Shown here: positions 1-8,025 of the stretch, piece after piece
Layout of the letters: each line of letters starts with the position of its first letter
How positions within the stretch are numbered: the stretch's first letter is position 1
From: Candidatus Krumholzibacteriota bacterium
GTDB lineage: Bacteria > Krumholzibacteriota > Krumholzibacteriia > Krumholzibacteriales > Krumholzibacteriaceae
Length of the DNA stretch: 33,693 nucleotides
NCBI GenBank assembly: GCA_030609325.1
Contig: JAUWCL010000030.1
Location: 1 to 33,693 of the forward strand
Direction: 5' to 3'
Notes under the pieces: generated by a model
What the model saw: only the letters and a program-made list of their open reading frames with translations
Databases searched by the model: none
Told to the model about the DNA's origin: nothing
Translations under genes and position numbers: made by a program

Positions 1-44
1 CCGGGGATGCCAGACTGGTCGCAGGGCTTCTTCATCGTCGTCAT
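1..44 (-). CDS. N-terminus of an unidentified gene, cut by the window edge
   Basis: Only about 14 codons are visible, beginning M-T-T-M-K-K-P-C-D-Q. The start is supported by signals rather than by homology: a GGAGG ribosome site at 53-57 lies 8 nt upstream of the ATG at 42-44, and an extended -10 promoter lies at 91-99. A second in-frame ATG at 33-35 is possible but worse spaced. The gene points the same way as nearly all its neighbours. The same bases also read as a plus-strand C-terminus ending in TAG at 61-63; I rank that lower because it has no independent support. The product cannot be named from so few residues. Confidence 0.55.
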   Translation of the reverse strand, partial: MTTMKKPCDQSGIP

Positions 45-90
45 CGTCACTACCTCCAGTTAGAAGTCTTATCTGCCCCCCTCAGGGAGT

Positions 91-99
91 ATTATAGCA
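91..99 (-). promoter_or_regulatory. Extended -10 promoter (TGCTATAAT)
   Basis: On the minus strand the sequence reads TGCTATAAT, a perfect extended -10 (TG-N-TATAAT). No good -35 box stands 16-18 bp upstream, which is normal for extended -10 promoters. The start site would fall near 84, giving a leader of about 40 nt with GGAGG before the ATG at 44. Confidence 0.6.
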
Positions 100-344
100 C
101 GGGTTTTCGGCAGGCTCACAGATCGCGTATATGGCGAGAACGCAGGCCGAGGCAAGGTTGAAGCCGGAATTTTCGATAGGCGCGCAGGAATGGGCCCTGA
201 GACTCGCACAGCGCGTAAATCAGCGTGGGTCACGGACTTTCGCGAAAAGGGGGTGAAAATCGCGTCAAGGGAAATCTTCGGAAAATCGTATTTTCTGGAA
301 GATATTTTCAGGATCATCCGTGCCGGCTGGAGCAGAGAGAGAGA

Positions 345-389
345 GAGAAAGAGGGGAAGCGACCTCTGAAATCGCTCCCCCTCTTTCTC
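345..389. terminator. Long intergenic hairpin, possible terminator
   Basis: An 18-bp stem with one mismatch (345-362 against 372-389; arms GAGAAAGAGGGG.. and ..CCCCTCTTTCTC) encloses a 9-nt loop. A GA dinucleotide repeat covers about 334-348, just outside and overlapping the left arm. Neither side has a true T-tract, although the minus-strand exit is TCTCTCTCTCT. It lies downstream of the alcohol dehydrogenase stop and may end that transcript. The rest of 100-582 shows no credible gene. Confidence 0.4.
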
Positions 390-582
390 ATGTCACTACA
401 GTCTCGACCAGTATAATCAGGCGGTCATCACTGTATCGACCGTATGATCATAACCGGTACGTCGCTGATCCGATGGGCCGGCATCCAAAAAAGCAAGGGG
501 CGAGGCAGTAGCACCACGATGCCGGTCATACTCAGAAGACACTCAAAATGATGATTCGAAGATTCCTTCCTCGCCCTTTCAT

Positions 583-1611
583 TCAACCGATGACAAGCAC
601 CTTCGCTCCGCGGATCTTTCTCTGCTTCAGCTCAAGAAGAGCCCTGTTTGCCTCTGCGAGTGTGTAGGTCTCCGTCTCCGGTCTGATCGGGATCTCCGCC
701 GCAAGTTTGAGGAACTCGGCGATGTCACTGCCGGCGACGTTGGCCACGCTCTTGATCTCCTTCTCCATCCAGAGGTGCTCCGTGTAGTCGACATTCAGCA
801 GGTATTCCTTGTCGCGGTCCTCCTTGCGGATCGCGTTTATCACGAGCCGTCCACCCGGAGCGAGGTTGCGCAGCGCCTCAACGACCGGCTTCCAGACAGG
901 CGTCGTGTCGATGATCGCATCGAGCTTCTCGGACGACTTGTCGGTCGTATCGCCGGCCCATACAGCGCCGAGCTCAAGGGCGAACTCCCGCTCGCCGGGG
1001 CTCCTCGCGAAGACGTACACCTTCATGTCTGGATACATGTGCCTGACCATCTTGAGAACGAGATGGCCCGATGCGCCGAATCCGGTCAAGCCGAGCCTCC
1101 CGGCACCCGAGATTCCTGTGAGGTTCATAGAGCGGTAACCGATCGCCCCTGCGCAGAGAAGCGGAGCCGCATCCACGTCAGTGAAGACGTCGGGTATCGG
1201 AAAGGCGTGGGATTCAGGGACGGTCATCAGCTCAGCGTACCCACCGTTCACGTCCCGTCCAGTAGCACGGAAATCGGCACAGAGGTTTTCCTGTCCCGAT
1301 ACGCAGAGATCGCACTTTCCGCAGGCCGAATGTATCCATCCGACACCGACCCTTTCGCCGGACCGGTACTTCTCAGCCCCAGATCCGGACTTCTCGACCT
1401 TTCCGACTACCTGGTGTCCCGGGACGACGGGCAGTACCGGAGGCGGGGTCCTCCCCTCTATCTCATCGAGCTCGGTGTGGCAGACACCGCAGGCGGAGAC
1501 CCTTACCAGGATCTCTCCGTCGCCGGGCTCCGGATCAGGCAACTCGGCGAGGCGCAGCGGCTCACCGCATTCGCCGAGATCGCAGATCTTCTCGAGGATC
1601 ATCGCCTTCAT
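583..1611 (-). CDS. Zinc-dependent alcohol dehydrogenase (MDR family)
   Basis: This 342-aa enzyme belongs to the medium-chain zinc alcohol dehydrogenases, which oxidise alcohols or reduce aldehydes with NAD(P). The catalytic-zinc region is intact: GVCHTE with C44, then PGH with H66, and a third ligand in LLCAGAIGY. The structural-zinc lobe CGKCDLCVSGQENLC carries four cysteines. The nucleotide fold shows GFGASGH. The overall pattern resembles the single-domain family once called adh_fam_2 (TIGR02822). I chose the ATG at 1611 because GGAAGGTG sits just upstream and a promoter lies at 1673-1701; the longer start at 1665 would leave almost no leader. The gene is monocistronic. Substrate is unknown. 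Confidence 0.9.
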   Translation of the reverse strand: MKAMILEKICDLGECGEPLRLAELPDPEPGDGEILVRVSACGVCHTELDEIEGRTPPPVLPVVPGHQVVGKVEKSGSGAEKYRSGERVGVGWIHSACGKCDLCVSGQENLCADFRATGRDVNGGYAELMTVPESHAFPIPDVFTDVDAAPLLCAGAIGYRSMNLTGISGAGRLGLTGFGASGHLVLKMVRHMYPDMKVYVFARSPGEREFALELGAVWAGDTTDKSSEKLDAIIDTTPVWKPVVEALRNLAPGGRLVINAIRKEDRDKEYLLNVDYTEHLWMEKEIKSVANVAGSDIAEFLKLAAEIPIRPETETYTLAEANRALLELKQRKIRGAKVLVIG

Positions 1612-1672
1612 TGGATCACCTTCCACGCTCCCGGCATTCTGATGCAGGTGAATCTGAAGTGTCACTCAAGAT

Positions 1673-1701
1673 ACTATACTCTCCCCCGGCCTGTCGTTCA
1701 A
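1673..1701 (-). promoter_or_regulatory. Sigma-70 promoter of the alcohol dehydrogenase
   Basis: The minus strand reads TTGAAC (1696-1701), 17-bp spacer, TATAGT (1673-1678). Transcription would begin near 1666, giving a 55-nt leader before the ATG at 1611. The remaining intergenic DNA at 1702-1900 shows nothing I recognise. Confidence 0.55.
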
Positions 1702-1900
1702 TGATCCTTGGCCGGGCGAATACTTGATTTTCAAGCGTGGATGCGGAACAGTGAATGCTTGGTTTTCACGCGCAGATAGCGTCAAGTTCTACGGCATCCC
1801 AGCCTGTTACGAAATCAACTCGCTCACGCACATGGTCCTGGCCGTATCGGATAACAATGAGGAGATCCCCGTAGTCAGCATCCTTTCAATTACCCGAATC

Positions 1901-2182
1901 TCAGACCGACGATCCGGCCTTCTTCTGGAACTTCCTCACCTTGATACCGAAGGTGATAATCAGAACGCCGAACATGCTAGCGAAAAACCCGATCAGCCAG
2001 GAGATCGCAAGGATGCCGGCTTCCGGGTGCGCGAACAGCATGACGCCGAAAAGTACCGAGATGATCCCGCCGAAGACGAGAAGCCATTCGCTGTCGAGTT
2101 CCCTGCGCAACCTGATGGCCGCGATGATCCTGAACAGGCCGCTCCAGATCGCCCACAGTGCGACGAATACGAGCAGCACCAT
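1901..2182 (-). pseudogene. C-terminal fragment of a DUF308/HdeD-type membrane protein
   Basis: The 93-residue frame has three hydrophobic segments separated by the family-like block AAIRLRRELDSEWLL and a helix ending ITFGIKVRKF. That is the second half of an HdeD/DUF308 protein, whose usual length is about 180-190 aa. In-frame homology seems to continue upstream of the ATG (..FTRPAVTG-M) before a TAA, and only 77 bp separate the ATG from the next gene's stop at 2260. The N-terminal half therefore cannot fit. The ATG has no good ribosome site. I read it as a decayed or truncated gene left at the 3' border of the chemotaxis operon. A genuinely short DUF308 protein is the alternative. Confidence 0.6.
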
Positions 2183-2259
2183 TCCCGTAACGGCAGGGCG
2201 GGTAAATGAAAAGCCTTACAGATTGTGCGGGTTAAGTGCGGTACGGGTATTACAGGTTT

Positions 2260-3387
2260 CTAGTATTCCTGGAGGACCTTCTCCCACTCGCGCGCGACAC
2301 TGATGCGGCGCTTTACCAGGTCGATGATCTTCGGGTTCCCCGTCTTCTCGCGGAGCTCTTCCCACTCGGCAATCGCCTGTTCGATCTCGCCGAGGCGCGC
2401 GTGCAGGTATCCCTTGATGAATATCGTCTTCTGGTTGTTCGGCCTCATCTCCCTCGCTTTCCTCAGATAAACGAGAGCCTCGCTGAGCCGGTCCATCTTG
2501 TAGTATATCTCGCCGAGCATGCGCAGGGCCTCAAAGCTGTCCTGGTCGATCTGCAGGACCTTCTCGAACTCCGCCGCCGCCTTCTCGAGATTGAGGCGGC
2601 TGTAGTAGTTCCGGCCCTTCCGCAGCAGTTCCTCGATCCGCTCCTCGTTGCCCGCTCCGACCTCGGGATCGATGTCGTCGGTGACAAGCTCGATCACGCC
2701 CATAACCACGAGTCCGTAGATGAGCTTGCTGGCGGTGAACAATTCCTCGCCGACCTCGTCGTTGATCTCGTTGACCGACCTGTGCCCGTCGATCAGCGAG
2801 AGGATCTCCCACTCCCTCGGCTTGAGGTTGAGGGCCTGGTTCTCCTCGTTACCCTGGCAGAGGTTAAAGACAGAGTGTCTCGACGGCACCTTGTTCTTGA
2901 TGTTAGACCACTCGTCGATGCGTCTGGCGCCCTCGAGGATGAGGTTCTCCGTGTTGAGCCTGACGATGACTTCCCGCCTCTCATCGAGGTCCTCCTCGAT
3001 GAAACGGCAGTCTCCCTCCTCCCATTTGAATATGTCGTAGACCGATTCGCGAACCCTCGCGCCGAAGAAGTTCTCGAGATGATTTCCGGAGGAGATTCCG
3101 AGCGCCTCGAGACATTCGATGAGGCTCTTGTGTTTGGGAAGCGCCTTCTCGATCTCTACGATCGAGCCCGAGTCCACAACCCCCCATTCCTCGAGGAGAT
3201 CCACTATCGATCTGGGCGACCTGTCATGTATCGACGCCATGCATACCGATCCGCCCTCGAAGAGGATGATAGCTTCGCGGCTGCCGTCGACGTCGGTGAT
3301 GATCAACCTGCCGGTCTTCCCGTTCATGTGAAGGATCTGAAACAGGTCGAACAGCCCGAGTTCTTCGATTGATGACTGAATCGCCAT
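2260..3387 (-). CDS. DUF4388 (PATAN) protein with C-terminal TPRs
   Basis: 375 aa, soluble, no signal peptide. Residues 1-165 look like the DUF4388/PATAN domain: SIEELGLFDLFQILHMNGKTG at the start and the closing ILEGARRIDEW helix typical of the family. Residues about 185-235 resemble a winged-helix-like segment (LKPREWEILSLIDGHRSVNEI). Residues about 250-345 hold two to three TPRs. PATAN domains occur in response-regulator outputs linked to gliding, phototaxis and social motility; that link is family knowledge. This is the last gene of the Che operon, 21 nt after the TPR gene, so a role as scaffold or output of the pathway is inferred. No REC domain is fused here; the separate CheY may act with it. 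Confidence 0.8.
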   Translation of the reverse strand: MAIQSSIEELGLFDLFQILHMNGKTGRLIITDVDGSREAIILFEGGSVCMASIHDRSPRSIVDLLEEWGVVDSGSIVEIEKALPKHKSLIECLEALGISSGNHLENFFGARVRESVYDIFKWEEGDCRFIEEDLDERREVIVRLNTENLILEGARRIDEWSNIKNKVPSRHSVFNLCQGNEENQALNLKPREWEILSLIDGHRSVNEINDEVGEELFTASKLIYGLVVMGVIELVTDDIDPEVGAGNEERIEELLRKGRNYYSRLNLEKAAAEFEKVLQIDQDSFEALRMLGEIYYKMDRLSEALVYLRKAREMRPNNQKTIFIKGYLHARLGEIEQAIAEWEELREKTGNPKIIDLVKRRISVAREWEKVLQEY

Positions 3388-3408
3388 TGTCCGTGTTCCT
3401 TTCGGCTT

Positions 3409-5271
3409 CTACAGATCGATCTTGAGGTCCTCCAGAAGATCGACGGGGTCGTCGTCTTCCGATACGGACATATCCTCTATCGTCTTCACGCCGGATTTCT
3501 TCTTCGCGTCCGCCGCCTCGTTTTCCTTCGTATTGCCGTCTTCAGCGGCTGCCGGTTTTGCGGCTGCGGAAGCGGCTTTCGGAATCGCGGCCCTGTCCTT
3601 CATCCTCTTCAGGTCATCCTTCCCGTCGGCGAAGAGCGATTCGAGGCTCTCGCGAATCGTGTCGAATCTGCGGCTTGTTCCGGCCTGCAGCAGCTTAATG
3701 AGCTCGTCGTCGGGCTCGTCGCGGAGCTTCGAGTCGACCCTGACGGAATCGGTCGTGACCTGTTCCCCGTGAGATATGAGGAAATGCATGCCCGTGTACT
3801 CCGGATAGATCGCAGCACCCTCGAGTATGCTCTGGATCGCCCCCCTGAAGTTGTCCTCCCTCAGGCAGATCAGGCCCTTGAGATAGTGAGCGTCGGCATG
3901 ATGCTTGTCGCACGTCAGGGCGCTCTCGATATCGAACAGGGACAGCGTCATCCTGTTGAGCTTGTAATGAAGCAGCGCTCTCTTCTCGTAGAGGATCGCG
4001 CTCTTTCCCGTGAAGGCCTCGAGCCTCTGGAGAAGATTCTCCGCCATCATGTATTCCTCGCGGAACAGGATGCTGGTAAGATAGTTGTAGTTCAGCTCAA
4101 GGTTGTACAGGTTGATGTTCAGTCCTTTCTTGAACATCCTCTCCGCTTCCTCAACGAGCCCTACCTGGTAGAGGAGCACCCCGAGGTCGTTCATCGTATC
4201 GGCGTCGGCCGAATTGAGCCTGAACGCCTGGAGGTAACAAACTGCCGCCTTCCTGTGTTCTCCCGCCTCATGATAGATCGTCCCGCAGAGCAGGAACGCC
4301 TCAGGATTGTCGGGATTCACCTCGAGCGCCTTGAGCAGCAAGGCGAGGGCTTCCGCTCCATCCTTCTCTGCCAGGTGGACCTTGCCCATCTCGATATAAA
4401 CGCGGTCCTTCTCCGGCATGTCCTGCAGAGCCTTGCGGAACTCCTTCAGGGCTTCCTTGAAGTAGCCGCGTTGCCGGTAGGCGGTGCCGAGCGTGAACGC
4501 CGTGCTTTCAAGACTCGGGATATCCTGGCCCAGGCTTCTGCCACCCTCGCCGGCCGCGTCGGAAAGCGCAAGATTGGCCTCCATGTTCTGGAACGACGGG
4601 TTGAGATTCGACGCCACACGGCTCTCCTCAAGGGCATCCTGGTAGTAGCCCAGGTCGCCGAAAGCAAACGACAGCAGAAAGTGCGAACGCCAGTATTCGG
4701 CGTCGATCTTTATGGCTGTCCGCAGTTCGGATATCGCTTCGTCGGTCTTTCCAAGGTTGTAGTAAATCTCGCCGAGATCGGTATGAAACACGGACGATTT
4801 GCTTACGTTGTCCGCCGCGCTCAGGAAATGCTCGAGCGCCTGCTGGTAGAACCCCTGCGCCTTGAGCACCGAGCCTAGGTGAATCCTGGCCATGTAATGA
4901 TCGGGATTCTTTCCCACGACCTGGCCGAGTATCTCGGAGGCCTCGTCGAGCCTGCCCATGTTCTGATAGCTCACACCGAGCCTCAGAAGGGCCTCTTCGT
5001 TGGCGGGGTCTTTCTCGACCTCTTTCTTCCACCTGCTTACATCGGGATCCTCCATCTTCGTCTCGGAGAAGAGATAAAGAAGATTCTCCCTCGCCAGCTC
5101 GAATCTCGGATCGATCTTCAGCGCTTCCTTGAACTGCCTGATCGCCTCGTCGTACACACCCTTGCGGTAGTAGAGCACGCCGAGGTTGTTCAAGGCTCCG
5201 GGGTCGTTTCGATCGACCCTTTCGGCGAAGCCCAGAAGGACGTACCTCTCTTGTTTATTACGTTCGGGCAT
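3409..5271 (-). CDS. Large cytoplasmic TPR-repeat protein
   Basis: 620 aa, built almost entirely of tetratricopeptide repeats from about residue 15 to 490. Examples are ALNNLGVLYYRKGVYDEAIRQ near the N-terminus and DTMNDLGVLLYQVGLVEEAER in the middle. There is no signal peptide or membrane segment. A charged Ala/Lys/Glu-rich linker follows, ending in an acidic tail (DPVDLLEDLKIDL). Such proteins are protein-protein scaffolds. It starts 22 nt after cheY and is followed 21 nt later by the DUF4388-TPR gene, so the three are almost certainly co-translated. I infer that it organises the output of the chemosensory pathway. No enzymatic motif is visible. Confidence 0.8.
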   Translation of the reverse strand: MPERNKQERYVLLGFAERVDRNDPGALNNLGVLYYRKGVYDEAIRQFKEALKIDPRFELARENLLYLFSETKMEDPDVSRWKKEVEKDPANEEALLRLGVSYQNMGRLDEASEILGQVVGKNPDHYMARIHLGSVLKAQGFYQQALEHFLSAADNVSKSSVFHTDLGEIYYNLGKTDEAISELRTAIKIDAEYWRSHFLLSFAFGDLGYYQDALEESRVASNLNPSFQNMEANLALSDAAGEGGRSLGQDIPSLESTAFTLGTAYRQRGYFKEALKEFRKALQDMPEKDRVYIEMGKVHLAEKDGAEALALLLKALEVNPDNPEAFLLCGTIYHEAGEHRKAAVCYLQAFRLNSADADTMNDLGVLLYQVGLVEEAERMFKKGLNINLYNLELNYNYLTSILFREEYMMAENLLQRLEAFTGKSAILYEKRALLHYKLNRMTLSLFDIESALTCDKHHADAHYLKGLICLREDNFRGAIQSILEGAAIYPEYTGMHFLISHGEQVTTDSVRVDSKLRDEPDDELIKLLQAGTSRRFDTIRESLESLFADGKDDLKRMKDRAAIPKAASAAAKPAAAEDGNTKENEAADAKKKSGVKTIEDMSVSEDDDPVDLLEDLKIDL

Positions 5272-5293
5272 ATCAGGTCCTTTCGATCCTCCC

Positions 5294-5671
5294 TCAGACG
5301 TTCTGAACCTGGTTGAGGATCTTTGAAACCACTTCGATCACTCTCGAAGGGTTAAAGGGCTTGATCAGAAAATCCTTCGCTCCGGCCGTCATCGCATCCT
5401 GGACAAGTGCCTGCTGGCCGAGTGCGCTGCACATGACGATCCTCGCCTGGGAATCGCCCGCCATGATATGACGCACCGCGTCGATTCCGTTCATCTCGGG
5501 CATGATGATGTCCATCATCACGAGATCGGGCTTGAGCTCCTTGTATTTTTCTACGGCGAGCGTGCCCGTGTCGGCCTCGCCGACGACCTCCATGTCGTTT
5601 CCCTCGAGAATGTCCGAAATCATCTTCCTCATGAAGATCGCGTCATCCACTACCAGTACTCTGGCTTTCAC
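5294..5671 (-). CDS. cheY: CheY-like single-domain response regulator
   Basis: 125 aa, one REC domain and nothing else. The acidic pair D9-D10, phosphoacceptor D54 (MMDIIMPEMNG), switch residue S82 and K104 (LIKPF) are all in place. The start codon is GTG, chosen because AAAGGAG lies 6 nt upstream. In the family, CheA phosphorylates CheY, and CheY-P acts on a motor or another output. The CheC phosphatase gene lies directly upstream (19 nt) and CheA just before it, so this is the natural partner of that kinase. Its target is not encoded in this window. Confidence 0.92.
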   Translation of the reverse strand: MKARVLVVDDAIFMRKMISDILEGNDMEVVGEADTGTLAVEKYKELKPDLVMMDIIMPEMNGIDAVRHIMAGDSQARIVMCSALGQQALVQDAMTAGAKDFLIKPFNPSRVIEVVSKILNQVQNV

Positions 5672-5690
5672 TGTTATCTCCTTTCTTCTC

Positions 5691-6308
5691 TTAATCGACC
5701 TTGATCGCCTCGAAAATCGTGTCGATAGAGTCTGACGTTGGAATAAAAAACAGAAAACCCTTGCACTCGCTCTGCGAGAGCGTGAACGCCGTCTCCAGAA
5801 CGATCGCGTAATCCGAATCCAGGCTCAGGTCGACGAGGATAGAATCCATCACGGCGCCGAGCATGTCGTACGAAATCTGGGGGACGGAGTGCATTATCTT
5901 CTTTCCGAGAAATGTCGAGTAGGTATTCAGATAGCAGCCGCACATGATGTTGCCGATCTCCTTCAGGGTGGAGAGGGCGTACTCATCGGTTATATTCGGT
6001 CCCTCGACGTGCCGGCCCGTTGCCATCTCGACCATCTTTTCCGCCTCGGGATGAGGAAACAGCAGGAACATCATGCCCCTGAAATTCTCACTGTAGCCCT
6101 CGAGGTAGACAACGGATATCATCGATTCCGGTCCGTTGAACAGCGTGTAGATGATCTGAAGCGGGATGATGTCCACGTTCGTGATGGAGATATCGATCCT
6201 CCTCTTCAGCAGTTCCGCGAGACCGGTGATGGCATGCGCCGAGCCGATGTTCCCGAGCTCCTTCAATGCGTCGATCCTCAGATGCGACGGCCTCTTAATG
6301 GGGCTCAT
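5691..6308 (-). CDS. cheC: CheC-type CheY-P phosphatase
   Basis: 205 aa, the normal length for CheC. Two copies of the phosphatase helix are visible: D13-x3-E17-x2-N20 in DALKELGN, and S-x3-E-x2-N in STLKEIGN near residue 115. CheC dephosphorylates CheY-P and, in Bacillus and Thermotoga, binds CheD to tune receptor deamidation. Both cheY (19 nt downstream) and cheD are in this operon, so that feedback loop is likely present. The start overlaps the end of cheA by 14 nt, giving translational coupling. Having two active-site helices separates it from CheX and FliY-like variants with one. Confidence 0.9.
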   Translation of the reverse strand: MSPIKRPSHLRIDALKELGNIGSAHAITGLAELLKRRIDISITNVDIIPLQIIYTLFNGPESMISVVYLEGYSENFRGMMFLLFPHPEAEKMVEMATGRHVEGPNITDEYALSTLKEIGNIMCGCYLNTYSTFLGKKIMHSVPQISYDMLGAVMDSILVDLSLDSDYAIVLETAFTLSQSECKGFLFFIPTSDSIDTIFEAIKVD

Positions 6309-8025
6309 TCAGACACCTTCCTTTGAATAGAAAACGTGGATCCCAAATAAAAGCTATTTTTCCGCTGCCGAGAATCGTCGCGCCGGTGATACCGCTGACT
6401 CCGCGGATCAGCGAAGGTAACCCCTTGATCACGATGTCCTGCTGACCGAGTATCCTCTTCGTGACCAGACCGACCTTCCCGTTTCCGGTGTCGACGAGAA
6501 TCAGCTTTATGTATCGCGAACCGTCTGCGGACGTCCGAATGCCGAACAGATCGTCCGGCCTCACGACCGGAATGACTTCATCGCCATACTGTATGACCTC
6601 GTGTCCCATCACGGTCCTGAGCGAATCGCGCTCCAGGCGCGATGTCTCGCATATGTATTCGGCCGGAAGGGCGTACACCTCGTCCCCGACCTCGAAGAGA
6701 AGCGCCTTGATTATCGAGAGGTTGATCGGAAGCTGTAGCAAGACCGTCGTGCCTATTCCAGGCTCGCTGTGGAGCTTCATCGATCCCCCGATCGCGTCCA
6801 CCGCTTTCCTCGCAACGTCCATGCCGACTCCCCTGCCGGAGAACCTGCTTACTTCCTCACGTGTCGAAAAACCTGGTGTGGAGAGTACCCGGCAGAGCTC
6901 GTCGTCGCTCATCAATTCGGCTTTCGTCCCGTCCGTCCCGATCCGCTTCTTTTCGAGGACCTTTTCGAGATCTATCCCCCTGCCGTCATCGGTCACCTGG
7001 AGGACGACGAAATTCCTGTCCCTCTTGGCGCTGAGTACGATCCTCGCCGTCTCGGGCTTGCCGAGGGCTATCCTCTCTTCGGGAGACTCGACGCCGTGGT
7101 CGACGGCGTTGCGGAGGAGATGGACGAGCGGATCGACCATCGCCTCGAGCACGGTCCTGTCGAGGCCGATATCGGCTCCCATGATATCGAGCCAGGCGCT
7201 CTTCTCGAGGGCCAGCGAGGAATCCCTCACGAGCCTCTTGAAACGCTGGAAGACCTGGCCGACCGGTATCAGCCTCGCCTCCATCACTTCCTTCTGGATC
7301 TCCGAGATCAGCCTTCCCGAGGAGGAGAGCTCTTCGTTGAGCGATTGCGATCCGATCTTTCCCGCCAGGCTGACAAGTTTTATCCTGCTGATTATCAGCT
7401 CTCCGACCAGGTCCATCAGGGCATCGAGCCGTTCGAGGTCGACCCTCGTCGATGTGACTCTCTCGCCGAATCCGCCCTTCGAGGCGGTCACGGCCGGATC
7501 GTTCCCGGCAGTGGTGGTATCTTCCTCTTTCGGCTCCTCATCGTCCGACTCATACGCATCCTCAATAGCGTCAGTATTTATATCTTCGGAATCGAGTTCC
7601 GGTGATGGCGTCTGATCTCCAGCCGGATGGCTATAGAGAGTTCTTGTAGTCATCGGCGAGAGCAGCACGAAGAAATCGCCGAGCAGGTCGGTGTCATCGC
7701 ACTCATCCTCGTCGACGGCGACCCTGACGAGCTCCCTGAGCATGTCGATACTCCTGAGGAGCAGGTCGGCCTCGGCCCTGGAAACGCTCATCTCTCCCTT
7801 GCGGCAGCGATCGAGTACATTCTCGAGGGTATGGCTGGCCTCGACTACATGGTCGTATCCCATCGCTCCCGACATACCCTTGAGGTTGTGAGCGTTGCGG
7901 AAGAGTTCCTCAACGCAGGCGGCGCAGTCCCGGCCGATCTCGAGAGACATCACGCCCGACTCGAGCGACTGCAGGATCTCGCCTGCTTCGCTGGTAAAGA
8001 GCGCCTTGTAATCACTGACTTTCAC
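6295..8025 (-). CDS. cheA: CheA chemotaxis histidine kinase lacking a clear P2 domain
   Basis: 576 aa, short for CheA (usually 650-750). The HPt domain has its phosphorylatable H46 in AHNLKGMSGAMGY. Residues about 125-185 are an acidic, low-complexity linker where the P2 CheY-docking domain would normally sit. P3 dimerisation follows at about 190-245. The ATPase domain has an N-box (HLLRNAVDHG, 302-311), DDGRGID (346-352) and GRGVGMD (397-403). The CheW-like P5 domain covers about 435-570. The start is GTG (8023-8025) behind GGGAG and overlaps cheB by 14 nt. CheA autophosphorylates under receptor control and passes phosphate to CheY and CheB; without P2 the transfer probably runs straight from HPt. 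Confidence 0.92.
   Translation of the reverse strand: MKVSDYKALFTSEAGEILQSLESGVMSLEIGRDCAACVEELFRNAHNLKGMSGAMGYDHVVEASHTLENVLDRCRKGEMSVSRAEADLLLRSIDMLRELVRVAVDEDECDDTDLLGDFFVLLSPMTTRTLYSHPAGDQTPSPELDSEDINTDAIEDAYESDDEEPKEEDTTTAGNDPAVTASKGGFGERVTSTRVDLERLDALMDLVGELIISRIKLVSLAGKIGSQSLNEELSSSGRLISEIQKEVMEARLIPVGQVFQRFKRLVRDSSLALEKSAWLDIMGADIGLDRTVLEAMVDPLVHLLRNAVDHGVESPEERIALGKPETARIVLSAKRDRNFVVLQVTDDGRGIDLEKVLEKKRIGTDGTKAELMSDDELCRVLSTPGFSTREEVSRFSGRGVGMDVARKAVDAIGGSMKLHSEPGIGTTVLLQLPINLSIIKALLFEVGDEVYALPAEYICETSRLERDSLRTVMGHEVIQYGDEVIPVVRPDDLFGIRTSADGSRYIKLILVDTGNGKVGLVTKRILGQQDIVIKGLPSLIRGVSGITGATILGSGKIAFIWDPRFLFKGRCLNEPH

Noticed and set aside
1-63. Plus-strand C-terminus ending in TAG at 61-63
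   Set aside because: Too short to judge, and the minus strand offers a promoter, ribosome site and start codon over the same stretch.
775-1704. Long plus-strand frames antisense to the dehydrogenase, Che and addAB genes
   Set aside because: They are mirror frames of GC-rich coding DNA; the opposite strand carries clear family motifs in each case.
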